Assembly: GCA_039881045.1 (NCBI GenBank)
Contig: JAYWVB010000017.1
Location: forward strand, 558,001-622,000
Origin: Chaetomium olivaceum
Lineage: Eukaryota; Ascomycota; Sordariomycetes; Sordariales; Chaetomiaceae
Reading direction: 5' to 3'
DNA: 64,000 bases
Below are positions 33,660 to 46,056 of this stretch, piece after piece. The number at the start of each line of letters is the position of its first letter. Within the stretch, counting starts at the first letter, position 1. A model generated the notes under the pieces. The model did no database searches, was not told where the DNA came from, and saw only the letters and a list, made by a program, of their open reading frames with translations. The translations under genes were made by a program, and so were the position numbers.

Positions 33660-36160
33660 TTACTCGACAGTCACCGACTTGGCGAGGTTGCGGGGGAAGT
33701 CGACGTTGAGACCCTCCATGACAGCGAGCCAGTAGGCGATCAGCTGCAGGGGGATGACGTTCAGGATGCCCTGCAAGACGTCGACCGTCTTGGGGATCTC
33801 GATCTTCTCAGCCTGGCTGGCCGTGAACTCGTCGTCATCCGGTTGCAAATCACAATAGGCTTTCCACCACGGGCAACAACTGTGGGGCACAATGGTTAGC
33901 TGATATTCGATATCTTTTGGGCAGGGGCATGGGGACAAACCTTGTTGGTAGGCATTCAGACTCTTCTTGAAGATGTCGTCACGAGTCAGGATCATGATGA
34001 TGGGTAGGTTCTCGTCCACCAGGGCGAGGACACCGTGCTTGAGCTCACCGCTCATGACAGCCTCGCAGTGCAGGTAGCTGATTTCCTTGATCTTGAGGGC
34101 ACCCTCCAGCGCTGTGCTGAACTGGCTACCACGACCAAGGAGCAACAAGCTCTTCTGGTTCTGGAACGTCTTGGCGCAGAGCTGCTTGATCTTCTGATCT
34201 TGCTGCAAGATCGACTTGATCTGGTCACTGATCTTGCTAAGACCCTCCATGATCTCCTCGCGCCGCTTTGTCTTGGACGCCCGGTCCTCGCTAAGCGACA
34301 GGGCAAACATGACCATGGCGATGAACTGGGAAGTGTACGCCTTGGTCGAGGCAACACCGATTTCGGGACCGGCGTTGACGTGGACACCGCAGTGGGTAAG
34401 CAGGGAGATGCTGGACCCGACCACGTTCACTATACCCACGGTCAGGGCTCCGCGCTCCAAGCAGTACCTCAGCGCCATCAGGGAGTCGGCCGTCTCGCCG
34501 GACTGCGACACGAACACGCATGTGTCGTCCCTGAACACCGGCGCTTGGCGGTCGAGGAAGTCGGACGCGAGTTCGACGGCGATCGGGATCTCAGCCAGCT
34601 CCTCAAAGACACCACGCACGGCCATGCAGCTGTGGTACGAGGTACCGCAGGCGATGAAGATGATGCGACGGCACCGGCGGATGGTGCTGATGTAGTTGCG
34701 GAGGCCACCGAGCGTCACGGTGTTGTTGCCGATGTCGAGACGGCCACGCATGGTGTTGATGACGGACTCGGGCTGCTCGAAAATCTCCTTCTGCATGAAG
34801 TGGTCGAACTTGCCCTTCATGATCTCCTGCAGCTCGAGCTCGAGCGTCTGGATCGTGCGCACATTGCTGCTCCCGTCGGCCTTCTTGAGACGGTGGATGT
34901 TGAGCGAGCCCTCGTGGATGTGGGCAATGTCATCGTCCTCCAGGTACATGACCTTCTTGGTGTGCTCGACAATGGCCGAGGGGTCCGAGGACAGGAAGAA
35001 CTCGGTAGGCATGGGGAGACCGTCGTCCGTCATGAAGGCGCGCGACTGCGAGCGGTGCAGGAGGGACTTGTCGGCAGCACCCAGGAGGTTGGGCGACAGG
35101 AGGCCGCCAGAGCCCACCGACTTCTTCAGCGCCACATTCTGGGCTGCTGTCTCAGCGGGCAGGGGGTTGGCCTCGTCGGCATACTCGACATCGACGAAGT
35201 CAACCTTCATGCGCTTCTGCGTCTTGACACCAATGACCAGCGGGGAACCCTTGCGAGCAGCGATCACCTCGTGGGGGTAGTGCACGCTCTTGATCAGCAG
35301 ACCGTAGGCGCCCTCGAGCTCGTTGATGACAGCCTTGGCCAAGTCCGTGAATCCTATGCTCGGGTGTTGGTCGTAGATGTACTTGGTGAGCTTGGCGATG
35401 CACTCGGTGTCGGTCTCCGTCTCGAACCGGAAGCCCTTGCTCTCGAGCAGCGTCTTCAGCTCCTTGTAGTTGGTAATGATGCCATTGTGGACGATGGAGA
35501 ACTCCCAGTTGGGGTCGGACCTGGGCAGATAACGTGTTAGCGGGGTTCCGAGCGAAAGGTACCCCATAAACTCGGCTCAACTCGGCTCACGTACCTGTGG
35601 GGGTGGCAGTTGATGCGCGACGGAGGGCCGTGAGTAGCCCACCGGGTGTGGGCAATGCCGCAGTGTGAATCGAAAACCTTGGTGAGGTCGAGATCGCTCT
35701 CGGCGGTGAGCTGCTTCAGCTTGGCGACCTTGCCCACCTCCTTGAAGGCAAACACCTCCTTCTTCTTGTCGCCATCGATGGCAAACCCGGCAGAGTCGTA
35801 GCCACGGTACTCGAGACGGGAGAGACCTAAATTAAACGAAAGGGTGTACGTCAGCCGCCTGAGTTTCTGAAGCGAGTTTTGGGCCGTGGCCCTGTTTTGG
35901 GCAGATGAAAGTGGCGGGGCAGAGATCGGTTCCTGCAGCGTCAGGGTAGGTAGTGCTCGGCGGCAGTGTTTAACGTACCGTTGATGAGTGTGTCGACAAT
36001 GAACTTGCGGTCCTTTTCCACCAGGTAGTTGATGTAACCGAAAATGCCACTACATGAGGCGGTCTTGTCAGTAAACCAAACTTGGTACTTCTCCTTGCCT
36101 CTCCCTGGGGCAGCAACCAGAGTGAAGGCGGGGTTGGGTTTGGGGTGTTTCGTACCACAT
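33660..36160 (-). CDS. GFA1: glutamine:fructose-6-phosphate amidotransferase (one frameshift)
   Basis: Makes glucosamine-6-phosphate from fructose-6-phosphate and glutamine, the first committed step to UDP-GlcNAc and chitin. Exons are 36160-36156 (5 nt, ATGTG), 36049-35979, 35826-35595, 35520-33941 and 33879-33660. Intron 1 splits the codon of Cys2, the glutaminase nucleophile, and splicing gives MCGIFGYINYLVEKDR. The glutaminase domain continues with CGIAHTRWATHG and HNGIITNY. Two SIS domains follow, with ACGTSYHS, SQSGETADS, ASTKAYTSQ and LGRGSQFSTALEGALK. The end is NVDFPRNLAKSVTVE, the conserved GFAT tail. In the last exon one base is missing at 33839-33842 between IVICN and PDDDEF (CCGG where CCGGG is expected on the plus strand). 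Corrected length is 702 aa. Confidence 0.93.
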
Positions 36161-38716
36161 CTTGACGAACCAACCAACGACTGACGGGAAGAAATAAAAA
36201 AGATTGCAAGTGCGGGCGTGGGATGCTGGGGGTATCACGGAAACTGGTGTAGCAAGGCCCAAGGAACTGGACAACGACACGGTTCTGGACGACAGTTGAA
36301 GAGCGGATGGATGGGCAGGAATCAGTTGTTGCTGCGGTCGTCGGGGAGCTTGACTTTATGGACGATTCTGGCGGGGGAGGAATGCTGCAGGCGCAGGCGC
36401 ATTGTGGAGCCCACTCGCGGCCAGATGAGACAGGGGTCAAGCCCAAGGAACAAAAGTCGCCATTGCCCTGACAGGGGGTTTCCAACCCAAAGACAAGCAC
36501 CACCTTCTTTTCGGAAACGAGAGCAAACCCGATTGCTGTTTTCCCAGCGCTTGTACTTCGCTTTTCTTCTGCTTTCTTCCAAGTCACGATCGGCGCAAAG
36601 AACCTGCATATCGATGCAACATGCAATATTCGCCCAGTTTGTCTTGTTTTTGGTTCTCTGACCTCTGACAAGAGTGATCACCGCCGCAGGGACCCACGAG
36701 TTTGTTTGTGTTGGTTACGTAGTGATGGACCTTTACCGTGTATGTTTTGGCTGCAAACCCCCCTCATTCTCTCATTCCTCAAGTTTCTATTGTCAAAGTT
36801 GAAAACAACATCGCGACCCAGCCATTCGGATGTTGTTTACGCATGCTACGCAGCCTTCAAGACATGCATAGGATGATCTCGGCGCCGTGTCTCACACACC
36901 ATCTTGGCCAAAATGGTCCTCATTCCATTAGTTACGCCGGCTGCATCTCAGACAAAGGGATGCCAGAACCGGAAAGCTTAGAGAGTTGTCCATCTGGCAT
37001 CCGACATCTGGCATTCCGCCCTTATCAACGCATGGCGATGCGAGCCAGGGCATACTACCCAACTCATATAGTAACAGATCTGTACAATGTAAAGGTATCT
37101 ACCTGATCTATGCAACCACTTTCTTCTCCCCAACAACTCGATCCGGGGGGGACTCCGCCTTTGCAGCCAGTCATGGCGGATTCCACGCTTCCCATTGGCA
37201 GCAATCCGGCACTTCTGCGACCCTCCAACGACAGTGCATCGCGGAGGCGGGCGATCAACGTGTCTGGATTCTGGCCATTGTGGGAGGGGGGCTGCTGCCC
37301 GCTTGTCCTTCCCGCGCCAAGCTGCCTGTCGTGTATCTCAAATGGTCCTCACCGCCATCCGGCCATCTCGCGTCGCTGATGAGCGATGCCCTTCGCTGAT
37401 GAATCAGGAAGATGCTCACAACCATTGACCAAAGGAGACTTGGCAGGCGGAGCCAGGGTTCTCTGGGCAACGGTAGTGGGGAGCTTCGTATCGAGGTGGA
37501 CCAGAACACACTGCGCGCGCCTTCGGTCTACGAATACTGTGTGTATTTACCGATCATCAAGTTCGAACAATCGGTTGCTTGGATTCCGGTTTTATTGCTG
37601 CATCGCCCCGTTGTCCCACCGGCAACCTTCTCCAGCCGGGACTACCAGCAAGGATCTCGAGAGATATGAGCTTGCCCCTGCAGTGACTTACACAGCACGC
37701 ACGGCCAGAATAAGAACGAGAACAGTCCAGCCCGCTCGCCTATGATGACGTCTTTGCCTATGTAGTGAGTTAATCGGCGGGCGCACCACAACCTGCTGTG
37801 ATCCCGTAACAGGATATGCCAGACACGGGCGGCCGGCTGAACCGCACCGCCAAAGCACATGTTGAATGGAGATCTCTCTTCACTTTTTCCGATGCTGTTC
37901 CTGATTTTCTGGGTCCCCCAGCACCACGAGCCACGGCCACGCTCGGGCGCCGAGTTGTTGGAGCCCACTTTTTGCGGCTGTGAAGCAACCAAAAGGAAAA
38001 GGGGCCGCCCGGCCGCCTCCCCTTGGCATCTATTCTTAGCAACCCGCCCGGCGCCCCACGAGGCGAGGCCAAATGCCGAGGACGACATTGAACACGAGCT
38101 CGAGATGTGAAAGAGATTTGGATACCTGCCAAGTTTGATGTTGGAACGGAACTATCAGACGGTTTCGACATCGCCATCCAATAGCTCGCCAATTAATAGA
38201 TTATCAGCATATCGCAATCACAACTCGCCGCAATCCTGTCAGCAACACGCCCCTTCCGAGATCCCGAAGTGGTTCTGTGGTTCTGCATGTAGCTGGGAAA
38301 GGTATCAATGATCGAGAGTGCGAGTCCTCGGATTGGGGTATGCAGGTGAGCTTCCTCACCAAGCACTAACAGCCTTATAAACTATGGGCGTTCTCCCGCC
38401 CGAACCGGTGGGACGCTGCCGCATAGCCTCACAATAGTGCAGTTATTCCTTCAACTCGAGGGACGGAGTAATTAGCGATGGCATGGGCAATGGTAGGCTG
38501 AGCACCTATGAGATTCCGCCGAGGAAGAGACCACACCCGGCCACCAAGATTCATTTCGCTCGGAGGTCCATCAGATCGGGTACTGTTACAATATTACACG
38601 CTGATCAAGATGTGTCCATGGCGTCGCTTATTCCACGTGTGGCGCCGCCCATGCATGTGTGTAGGATTGCCCACGATCCTCGGCGTCCGTCTCGTCTCTT
38701 GCGCCGGCACGCCCCT
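36161..38716. other. intergenic region, 2.5 kb
   Basis: Upstream of GFA1 and downstream of RPT4. The part near 36161 is the GFA1 promoter and leader. No other gene, repeat or RNA could be supported. Confidence 0.55.
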
Positions 38717-40087
38717 TTACAGCTTCTGATATTCAAGCTTGCCCTCCAGTTTCTTCGCCTCGACCAGCTTGCGCACCGCCTTGTTGAAGTCGTCTTGGTT
38801 GATGGCGTCCCTGTCATCCTTGATGGCGAATAAGCCCCTGAAAGTTAAGCGTTAGCAAAGATGGTCGGTTCGTTGTGCCCACGGATTCCCACACTCACGC
38901 TTCTGTCACCACGTTCCGCAAATCCGCGCCGTTCAGCCCATCGCTCATCTTGACAACGCTCTCAAAGTCGATCTCGCCGTCCTTGGACACACCGGCAGCG
39001 TGGATCTTCAGAATCTCCAGCCTGCCAACCTCATTGGGCAGCGGGATCTCGATCTTGCGATCAAGACGACCAGCACGGAGCAGCGCCGGATCGAGCGTGT
39101 CGGGCCGGTTGGTGGCCATGATGATCTTGGTCTTGCCCAGGTAGTCGAAGCCGTCGAGCTGGTTCAGCAGCTCCATGAGCGTGCGCTGGATCTCACGATC
39201 CGCGCTCGTGCCCTCGCTGAACCGTCGCCCGCCGATGGCGTCGATCTCGTCCATGAAGATGATGCACGGCTCGTGCTCTTTTGCGTAGCCGAACATTTCG
39301 CGGATCAGGCGCGCCGATTCGCCGATGTACTTGTCGACGATGGCCGAGGAGACGACTGGCAGGGATCATGTTAGTGGTGTTGTGGGTTGGTGGGGGAAAG
39401 AGAGGGGTAAACGCACCCTTCAAGAAGTTGGTCTCGAGACTGCTAGCCACCGCCCTCGCAAGCAGCGTCTTGCCAGTTCCGGGCGGGCCGTAGAGAAGCA
39501 CGCCCTTAGGCGGCTTGATGCCAACCCGTAGGAACAGCTCCGGGTTCTTGAGCGGCAGCTCGATCACCTCCCTCAACTCGCGGATTTGGTCGTTAAGCCC
39601 ACCAATACCCGCAAAGCTGACCTGACCGGGATCCTCCAGGGACATGTTGTAAACCAGCGGATCGACCTCGCGAGGAAGCATGCGCATGATGGTGAGTGTC
39701 GTCATATCGAGCGCTACCCGTGTCCCCTGCTTCATCTTTGCCCTGTCCACCTTGGACCGGCACCCGACGACATAACGTGGCCCGGAAGAGGCCTTGACAA
39801 TGACTGTTAGGTGCGAGTAGACATTAGCATTCGCGCCGGCCATGGTGGTAGTTCTCGACGATCGGGGGCTACCCACATCGCTCCTCGTCCAGCTGCTTCA
39901 GCACTTCGCCGATAATTTGACCAACACTTTGTAACGCCTTGATGTTGTCTTCTGTTTGGTCGAACTCATTTTGCAGGCCCTTGATATCCAGCCGGAGGTT
40001 CTTGAGCTTGGTCTCCCATTCCCGCGACTCGATCAACTTCTTCTTGAACGAGGCGAGGGCTTGCTCGCGCTCCGGGTCTGACGCCAT
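38717..40087 (-). CDS. RPT4: 26S proteasome regulatory ATPase Rpt4 (PSMC6 type)
   Basis: AAA ATPase of the 19S base that unfolds substrates and feeds them into the 20S core. Exons are 40087-39877, 39803-39417, 39355-38899 and 38837-38717; introns of 73, 61 and 61 nt are all in phase, giving 391 aa with an intact frame. An N-terminal coiled coil (KKKLIESREWETKLKNLRLD) precedes the OB region (FIVKASSGPRYVVGC). Walker A is GPPGTGKT; Walker B is CIIFMDEIDAIGGRR. The second region of homology runs through SADREIQRTLMELLNQLDGF to MATNRPDTLDPALLR with Arg fingers. The C-terminus KKLEGKLEYQKL matches Rpt4 more than other Rpt subunits. It shares the window with PRE4 and CSN4. Confidence 0.94.
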
Positions 40088-40594
40088 GGTCGGTGGCTGT
40101 GGTCCGTTGTTGGTTTCGGCGTTGATGTGATCGGGTGCGACGTGATGCTGGTATTATCCTGCAGCGATATGGAATCAGTGTACGTCGGCGGGGCTTGTGG
40201 TGGATGAAGTCAGTCGTAGGAAGTGTTCGTCGTGGTGGTTGGTTGGGTTGCGGCTGGCCCCGGTTGCGCTGCACGCAAGGCGATTTGGAGCTTACCCAAG
40301 CTTCTGTTGCCTTGCCAGAGTGGGTCCATTTGCACCCGCTTGGCGCTGGCTTCTTGTGCCTCGATTTTGGGGCCGACAGTGGCTCGAGAGTGGGTCCTGC
40401 TGCTCTGCACTCTCAAGCACCATCACCAGGATTGAACCTTCCATCCAAGAACAATGGAGAAAGATTTTCAACTTCTATGCACATTTCTCTTATCTCTTCT
40501 TTTTTTGATGCGTGAAACAACAACTGAAGTCCCTAACGAAATTGGAATCACGATAGGGGATCCACGGGATCTCAAACGAACACCGACTCTATTG
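40088..40594. other. intergenic region
   Basis: Upstream of RPT4 and downstream of the Zn2Cys6 factor. No gene is seen. Confidence 0.6.
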
Positions 40595-42178
40595 CTAACT
40601 TAACACTGACACATCCGAATTCTCAGACCCTGGAGACAACAACATGAACGTATAGCCGCGGTTGCGGATATTCTTCAGAATCTCTCTGCACCAGTTCAAT
40701 TCTTCCCTGGACCGACTTCCCCCTGCCTCGAAAGTGTCGTGCGCCGTGCGAAGGGGCAGAGTTATGGACGTTGGACCAAACAGCTTCATCCGGTCCTGCA
40801 TCAGATACTCGATGCTTTGGCAAATCATGAACGACAGTCGCTTAGCTTCCTCAAAATGCACCATTTCGGTAACATTGCTAGAATTGGGGTCGACGCAGGA
40901 GGTTCGAAGTTGGTCGATGTTCCTCAAACAAGTAACCTTGAAAGCCCAGAAGTGCGTCAAGGCACTTGCTACGGTGATGTTTTGGAACCAAATGTTCGGT
41001 CTTCCAGCAACCTCCGATGGCTGAAACCAGAATGCCGGGGAGGATGCCGGCGCAGAAGAGTAGAAACCATCCGCCCAAGCATCTAATCGGTCTAGAGCAG
41101 CCTCAAAGGCGGTCAAGGTTTCCCCCGCAGCGCCGTTACCCGCTACATCCATTCGTTCGAGGATTGATGGGATGGCAGCCGCCTCACTCATAAGCGCCTG
41201 CATCGGAGAAGGAGGCATTTCTCGAAACGGAGTGGATTTCCATTCCTCTCTCGCAAGGAACGACGATTTCCTTGAGGAGAATGCCAGCACCACCTATAAC
41301 CCGAGAGTTAGCCAGATCCGGCACGAGATTCTCCCTTCCTAAGAGCTAGGGCCTTACCAGCGCTGGCCTTGCCCCTACAAAAAGCCTATGCGGAATACCG
41401 GATGCATATGCCTCAGGCCGGGATAACTGCATCAAATCGGCAAGGCCCTGTAAATGGGCGGTCCAACTCCCCAGAGAGGTGGCATGGAAGAGCTCTGCCA
41501 GGAGAAGGCACATTACCGCTGCCGCAATCGCGACTGGGAAATCGCTGTACGGAGACCGGAGAGCACCATTGACCGAGACGAGGGCATGGTTGTATGCTTC
41601 CAGGCTCTCCGATATTGTGAAACTTCGCTTTGGACCCCTGCTCAAGATGGATGTCGCAAAAGCCCTTATCGCTGAGGCTAGAGCCTCGTCTGTGCCGTGA
41701 CCAACAATGTCTGGAAGTATTTCTACCCACGAGCCGCAGATCCTGGGAGATGCCTCAACGTTGCCGTTGGGTAGGAAAATGTCGGCCTCGGGCACGTAGT
41801 TATCGATGATGGCCAGAACCAATTCATTCAGTGAGGGTGCCACCGAAGGAGCCACTGGCTTCTCCGTAAATGGGAACTCCTTCCGCGGCGTCTGAAACCT
41901 ACATCTGGCGCGTCGCGATACTGCACCCCGAACCTCGGCCTTGGAGGCATTGTAGGCGGTTTGGGGGACAAAAACCCAATCAGTCGGGTACCCAGGGCAC
42001 TTCCGGCCGCGAAAGACGCACTGAGAGCATGCCGGCTTCTTCCCGTCGCACTGTTCGAGTTAGCCGAGTTGACCAAGGTAGTTGAGAAGATGTTAAAGCT
42101 TAACAGGTACAGAGGTGTACTTACACTGATCTTCCCAGTCCTACAGGCTTGGCACGTTGTCTTCTGTTTTACTTTCAT
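40595..42178 (-). CDS. Zn2Cys6 transcription factor
   Basis: Fungal binuclear-zinc-cluster regulator, 481 aa. Exons are 42178-42125, 42050-41358 and 41293-40595; introns of 74 and 64 nt are in phase. The DNA-binding cluster is assembled across intron 1: CQACRTGKIS, then CDGKKPACSQC, then VFRGRKCPGY, which gives C-x2-C-x6-C-x6-C-x2-C-x6-C. A short basic linker follows (SRRARCRFQTPRKEF). The rest is a helical fungal transcription-factor domain (AIAAAVMCLLLAELF, SWTAHLQGLADLMQL, FVGARPALVVLAFSSRKSSFLAREEW). The cluster sits at the very N-terminus, as is common for this subfamily. The gene is transcribed divergently from the adjacent MBL-fold hydrolase, which is a plausible target. Confidence 0.9.
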
Positions 42179-42699
42179 GGTTTAACGGCAGTATGAGTCC
42201 GGGCTTTCACAGTCTTCCACGTTCTTAGCGAGACAACTGCAGATGGAGTTCAACACTTGGCGGCTTTTGCTTCCGTAACAGGAACAACGACAACTTTTAC
42301 AGACGTCGAGACTCTTGCCCCCGCCCCTGTGTGACGAGCAGGACAGCTGCGCTAACCTGATACGGATACAAAACCCGCCAAGCACTACAGGAGACAGGAC
42401 TGGGACCTGAGGAGGGGCAACTTACAAGTTCCCCGAGCCGGGATCAACCATTGCCACGACCTCATACATGGCCCGGTTGCTCTCGGAGCTTCGATGTGTT
42501 TTCTGACGTGATCGTAGAATGGCTTACAAACAGAAGAGGAGCATGTTGAATGAAAAGGGGGAAGGAGGTATATAAGCGGTTAACTTCTCCATCAATGGCC
42601 ATCTCAGGTTTCGTTCTTTCAGCAATCTCATCTCGGTGTTTATTCTTTTATATATTGCTTGTTATCCCTCGATTGCATCAATTCATTACGTTCGTCAAC
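42179..42699. promoter_or_regulatory. divergent promoter of the Zn2Cys6 factor and MBL hydrolase
   Basis: The 521-bp region between two divergent start codons. A consensus TATA box (TATATAAG) is at 42569-42576, about 124 nt before the hydrolase ATG. ATGs at 42550 and 42595 are in frame with the hydrolase and would add a hydrophobic N-terminal segment if transcription starts far enough upstream. Confidence 0.6.
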
Positions 42700-43623
42700 A
42701 TGGCTCCCAACGTCAAGTTCAGTGCCCCTCTGGCTCTCACTCACATTGGAACAGCCACAGCCATCATCCACGTTGACGGCATCAACCTCTTGACGGATCC
42801 CGTCTTCTCGCCCGCCGGTACCGAGTGGGACCTTGGTGTCGCGATGCTCAAGATCTCCGATACCCCCGCCAAGAACTTGGCCACTCTCCCACACATCGAT
42901 GCAGTCCTCCTCAGCCACGAAGACCACCCCGACAACCTGGACGAGCCGGGGCGCGCGACACTCGACGGGAGGCACGTGTTCACCACGCCAGATGGCGCGA
43001 AGAAACTGGCGCCGAGGCCCGGTGTGAGGGCCATCCAGCCTTGGTAAGAATCCTCACCCCTTTCCCGATCCGGGGGCAGCGGCGGTTATTGACATCGTTA
43101 CAGGGAAACCCTCCCCCTCGAGATCGGCAGAAAGCGCTTCGAGGTAACCGGCACGCCCTGCGAGCACCTCCCCGGCGGCGAGGTCACCGGTTTCATCATC
43201 TCGGCCCCCTCTTTTGGCACCACCGACGGCAAGCCCAATGTCATTTACTTCTCGGGCGACACCATCTACCTGCCCGAGCTAGCCAAGATGAAGGAGCGCT
43301 TCCGTAAGTCCCGTCTACGGCTCACATCACTGGAGATCCGTTAATTGCTAACTAACTGCGTCAAGATATCTCGGTGGCCCTTCTCAACATCGGCAAGGCC
43401 ACCGTTAACCTGCCCACCGGCCCGCTGGCGATTACCCTGGATGGCGAGAACGCCGCGAAGCTGTTCAAGGAGCTGGAGGCTGACGTGCTCGTGCCGATGC
43501 ACTTTGAGTCGTGGGGCCATTTTGCCGAGAAGCGCGGAGGTGCTCGCGGCGTCGCTGGAGCAGGGAGGGGTGATGGACAAGGTGCTGTGGCTGGAACCTG
43601 GGGTGGAGACGACGCTTGCTTGA
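42700..43623 (+). CDS. MBL-fold metal-dependent hydrolase (one frameshift)
   Basis: Metallo-beta-lactamase-fold protein of the UlaG-like / L-ascorbate-6-phosphate lactonase group. Exons are 42700-43043, 43104-43303 and 43366-43623; introns of 60 and 62 nt are in phase (GTAAGA and GTAAGT donors). Recognisable elements are LTHIGTATAIIHVDGINLLTDPVF, the metal-binding region VLLSHEDHPDNLDEPGR, CEHLPGGEVTGFII, IYFSGDTIYLPEL and ADVLVPMHFESWGHFAE. HEDH-D departs from the canonical HxHxDH. Frame changes at about 43528-43540 (GAGAAGCGCGGAGG), after which the tail ending VLWLEPGVETTLA is read; removing one base gives 266 aa. Upstream in-frame ATGs could add a signal-anchor-like segment. The substrate is unknown. 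Confidence 0.8.
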
Positions 43624-43768
43624 GATGATGAGGGATGAGTTGTGGGGTAGCCCTGTCGTTTAATGATACAATGTTTCCCAACCGTCTAACTCCGGTCCAA
43701 ACAGTTCCTCCCAACTCATACCCATGCACAACCAGCCGCAGACTTCATCTGTTCTCCCCTTCCACCCC

Positions 43769-44762
43769 TCATTCTCCATCGACAGCCGCTTCCAACCCCT
43801 TCGGCACGTCCCCCTCACCACTCGACACCACTTTCTCCCCCGTAGCCTTCCCACCCAACCCCTCCGTCCCCGCCACCACGCCCGTAAAAGGGCACGTCGA
43901 AGGAGGCGCGCCAGCAGCTTGCCCCAGGCCCTCCGCCCCCCCTCCTCCGGCACGAGCACCTTCTTCCCGCGCAGGTAGCCCTCCCTGTCCAGCAAGGCCG
44001 CATAATCCACCCCGTCCGTAAACTCCTCCCCGTCGACCACATACCACTTGGCAAACAGGTCGTTCTGGATCCAGATGACTTTTCCCAGGGCCTTGACGAC
44101 GGCGATCTTGCGGGCCAGCGCCAGCCGCGGGTGCGACAGGATCGCTTCGCTGAGTATGTCCTGGATGACGGCCAGGGCCGCGCTGATGTGCATGTACTCG
44201 ATGTGTAGCGGGTGGGCGCGGCCGATGCCGGTGTGCATCATTCTGGGAGGGGGGTTTAGTGGAAGGTCGTGGGGGGTGGTCCGGGGGGATGTGAAAGGGT
44301 GGGGGTGAGGGTGGTGGTGGCGTACCCGACTTTGTCGAGGTATTCCCAGAACTCCATTTGAGTTGGGTCGGAGCAGAGCTTTTTGAGGTAAGCCCGTAGG
44401 AAGGACTTGCGGTGCAGGATTTGTGGGCTCATCTCGTCTGGGGTTGAGTCCATAGGCCCCTCGAAGGCGGTGCTCCGTGTCTGGAAGGCGCGGGCTGTGA
44501 TGTCATACTGAAGCAGCTTGCGGTAGACGATGTTGACGACGGCTGGGATCAGGGCTTGTATGTACTTGGCGCCTGATCGGAGAGCTTCGATGTCGCCTGT
44601 GAGAGGTGTTAATGGTGGAGAGGGGGTTTAAGGGTGGAGGGGAGGGGGCTTACTGGCGCCAAAGTCAAGAAAGGAGTGAAGATAGTGAATGCGTGCTTCA
44701 AGGTTGGTGTACAACGCTTTGCGGTCGATATGTTGCATCGGCAGGGTCCTTGGAGTCGACAT
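43769..44762 (-). CDS. fungal protoglobin-domain (heme-binding sensor globin) protein (one frameshift)
   Basis: Globin-sensor/protoglobin family protein, predicted to bind heme; roles in oxygen or NO handling are known for the family but not for this member. Exons are 44762-44654, 44596-44326 and 44242-43769; introns of 57 and 83 nt are in phase. Characteristic stretches are ALYTNLEARIHYLHSFLDF, SGAKYIQALIPAVVNIVYRKLL, SFLRAYLKKLC, MMHTGIGRAHPLHIEYMHISA (with a candidate proximal His) and AVVKALGKVIWIQNDLFAKWY. A Gly-rich C-terminus follows. The frame breaks in a run of seven G on the coding strand (plus-strand C run 43936-43942). One more G leads into CPFTGVVAGTEGLGG and a natural stop at 43769, about 284 aa. 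The gene is convergent with the MBL hydrolase, 145 nt apart. Confidence 0.8.
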
Positions 44763-46056
44763 TGTGGGTGGTGTTTATGTGTTCAGTGGTAGAAACAGTG
44801 GAACGTGAAGAGCACAACGGGGAGATGTGAAACGCACTGAGGCGGTCTCTTTCAGTCATGAGAAATATGAGGGATAGGGAATCATAATCTTTTGAATCAA
44901 ATTTAGTAGAACAGTTAGCCGGATTTTAAAACCCTGTTAGTGGTGTGACTATGACACACTGGCTGGGTGGTCTGATCAGTGGAAATATCGAACGATTTCC
45001 ATTTCGGGCATGTTGATTGGCGAGATCTCGGCAGGTCGACTGGATCGGGAAACAAAACAACATACGACTTTCGAGCGAATTCCACTCGTCTTGGACCGGA
45101 TTCTCCCGTTGGTAGTCCGAAACTGCTATTATGAGCAAATGTCTCAAGGTTGCAGATTCCGCCTTTTGCCTTGCTCAACTCGACGAGCGCTAGAACAAGG
45201 TGCCCGGGTAGTGGACTGACTAGGACATACATCTACCTGTACTTTACCTATCTGGTAATTGTTCGGCGTACAGGAGGGCACCTAGGTCCATGTAAACAAG
45301 TATTACTGTGTAGTAAGATGTATCATATTTGCAAGTCAAAGAACGAGCCGGCGTCGGTGCGTCAACCAATGCACATGATTTACATTACCCAGGAAGAGCA
45401 GTGGCTACATATCTAAGATACATAGATACCTTAGTAAGTATGTGGGCCTAGGTACATACATCTCTGCTCGGCTCGCCGTCCCTTAAACATGACTTCCTTG
45501 ATCAGGCATACAGAATAGGCACACAGCATGCCGGCATTGGCGAGAAAGGATACCAGAAAAGGGGTGGTTAGTAAGGGCCAACAGCAAGCCGTAGGGCGTG
45601 CTATTTTGCGATAATGGAGCTTGAGACTGACGTATGACCTCCGCAGCGTGTTTGACTGGGTTGTTAATGCCGTTTGGGTCATGGAAAGCCGTCAGCCACC
45701 TGACTAATAGTACGCACTGAAAGACGCTGACAAGCCGTTAGCGCTTGCCTCAGAGCAAACCTAAAGGCAGATGCAACTTCGAACCGACCATGCACCTGCA
45801 GTTGCTGGTAATAGGCCGGAAGAGGCAGAAGCTTGAGTGTTTTTTTTTTTGCTCGCAGCCTCCACCTCCAGTAGAAACATCCTTTCTCGCTCCATCAGCC
45901 ACAAGGTATCGGATCTGTTTTCTTTTTTAATAGCTCCTTCATCGTAAGAACCATCACCTACCTATTTCACCACGACAAGAAACCATAATCCGGGGTCCTC
46001 TCATTCCCATATTACATATCACACTTCCGACCGCTCACTATCCACTTAACCCCATC
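44763..46056. other. intergenic region, 1.3 kb
   Basis: Divergent promoter space between the protoglobin and Rossmann-fold genes. The middle (about 44870-45500) is A/T-richer with many CCTAGG/TACCTA-like words. No gene is supported. Confidence 0.55.

Noticed and set aside
34035..35540. 501-codon open frame on the plus strand
   Set aside because: Exact shadow of the GFA1 coding exon; GC-rich codon use opens the antisense frame.
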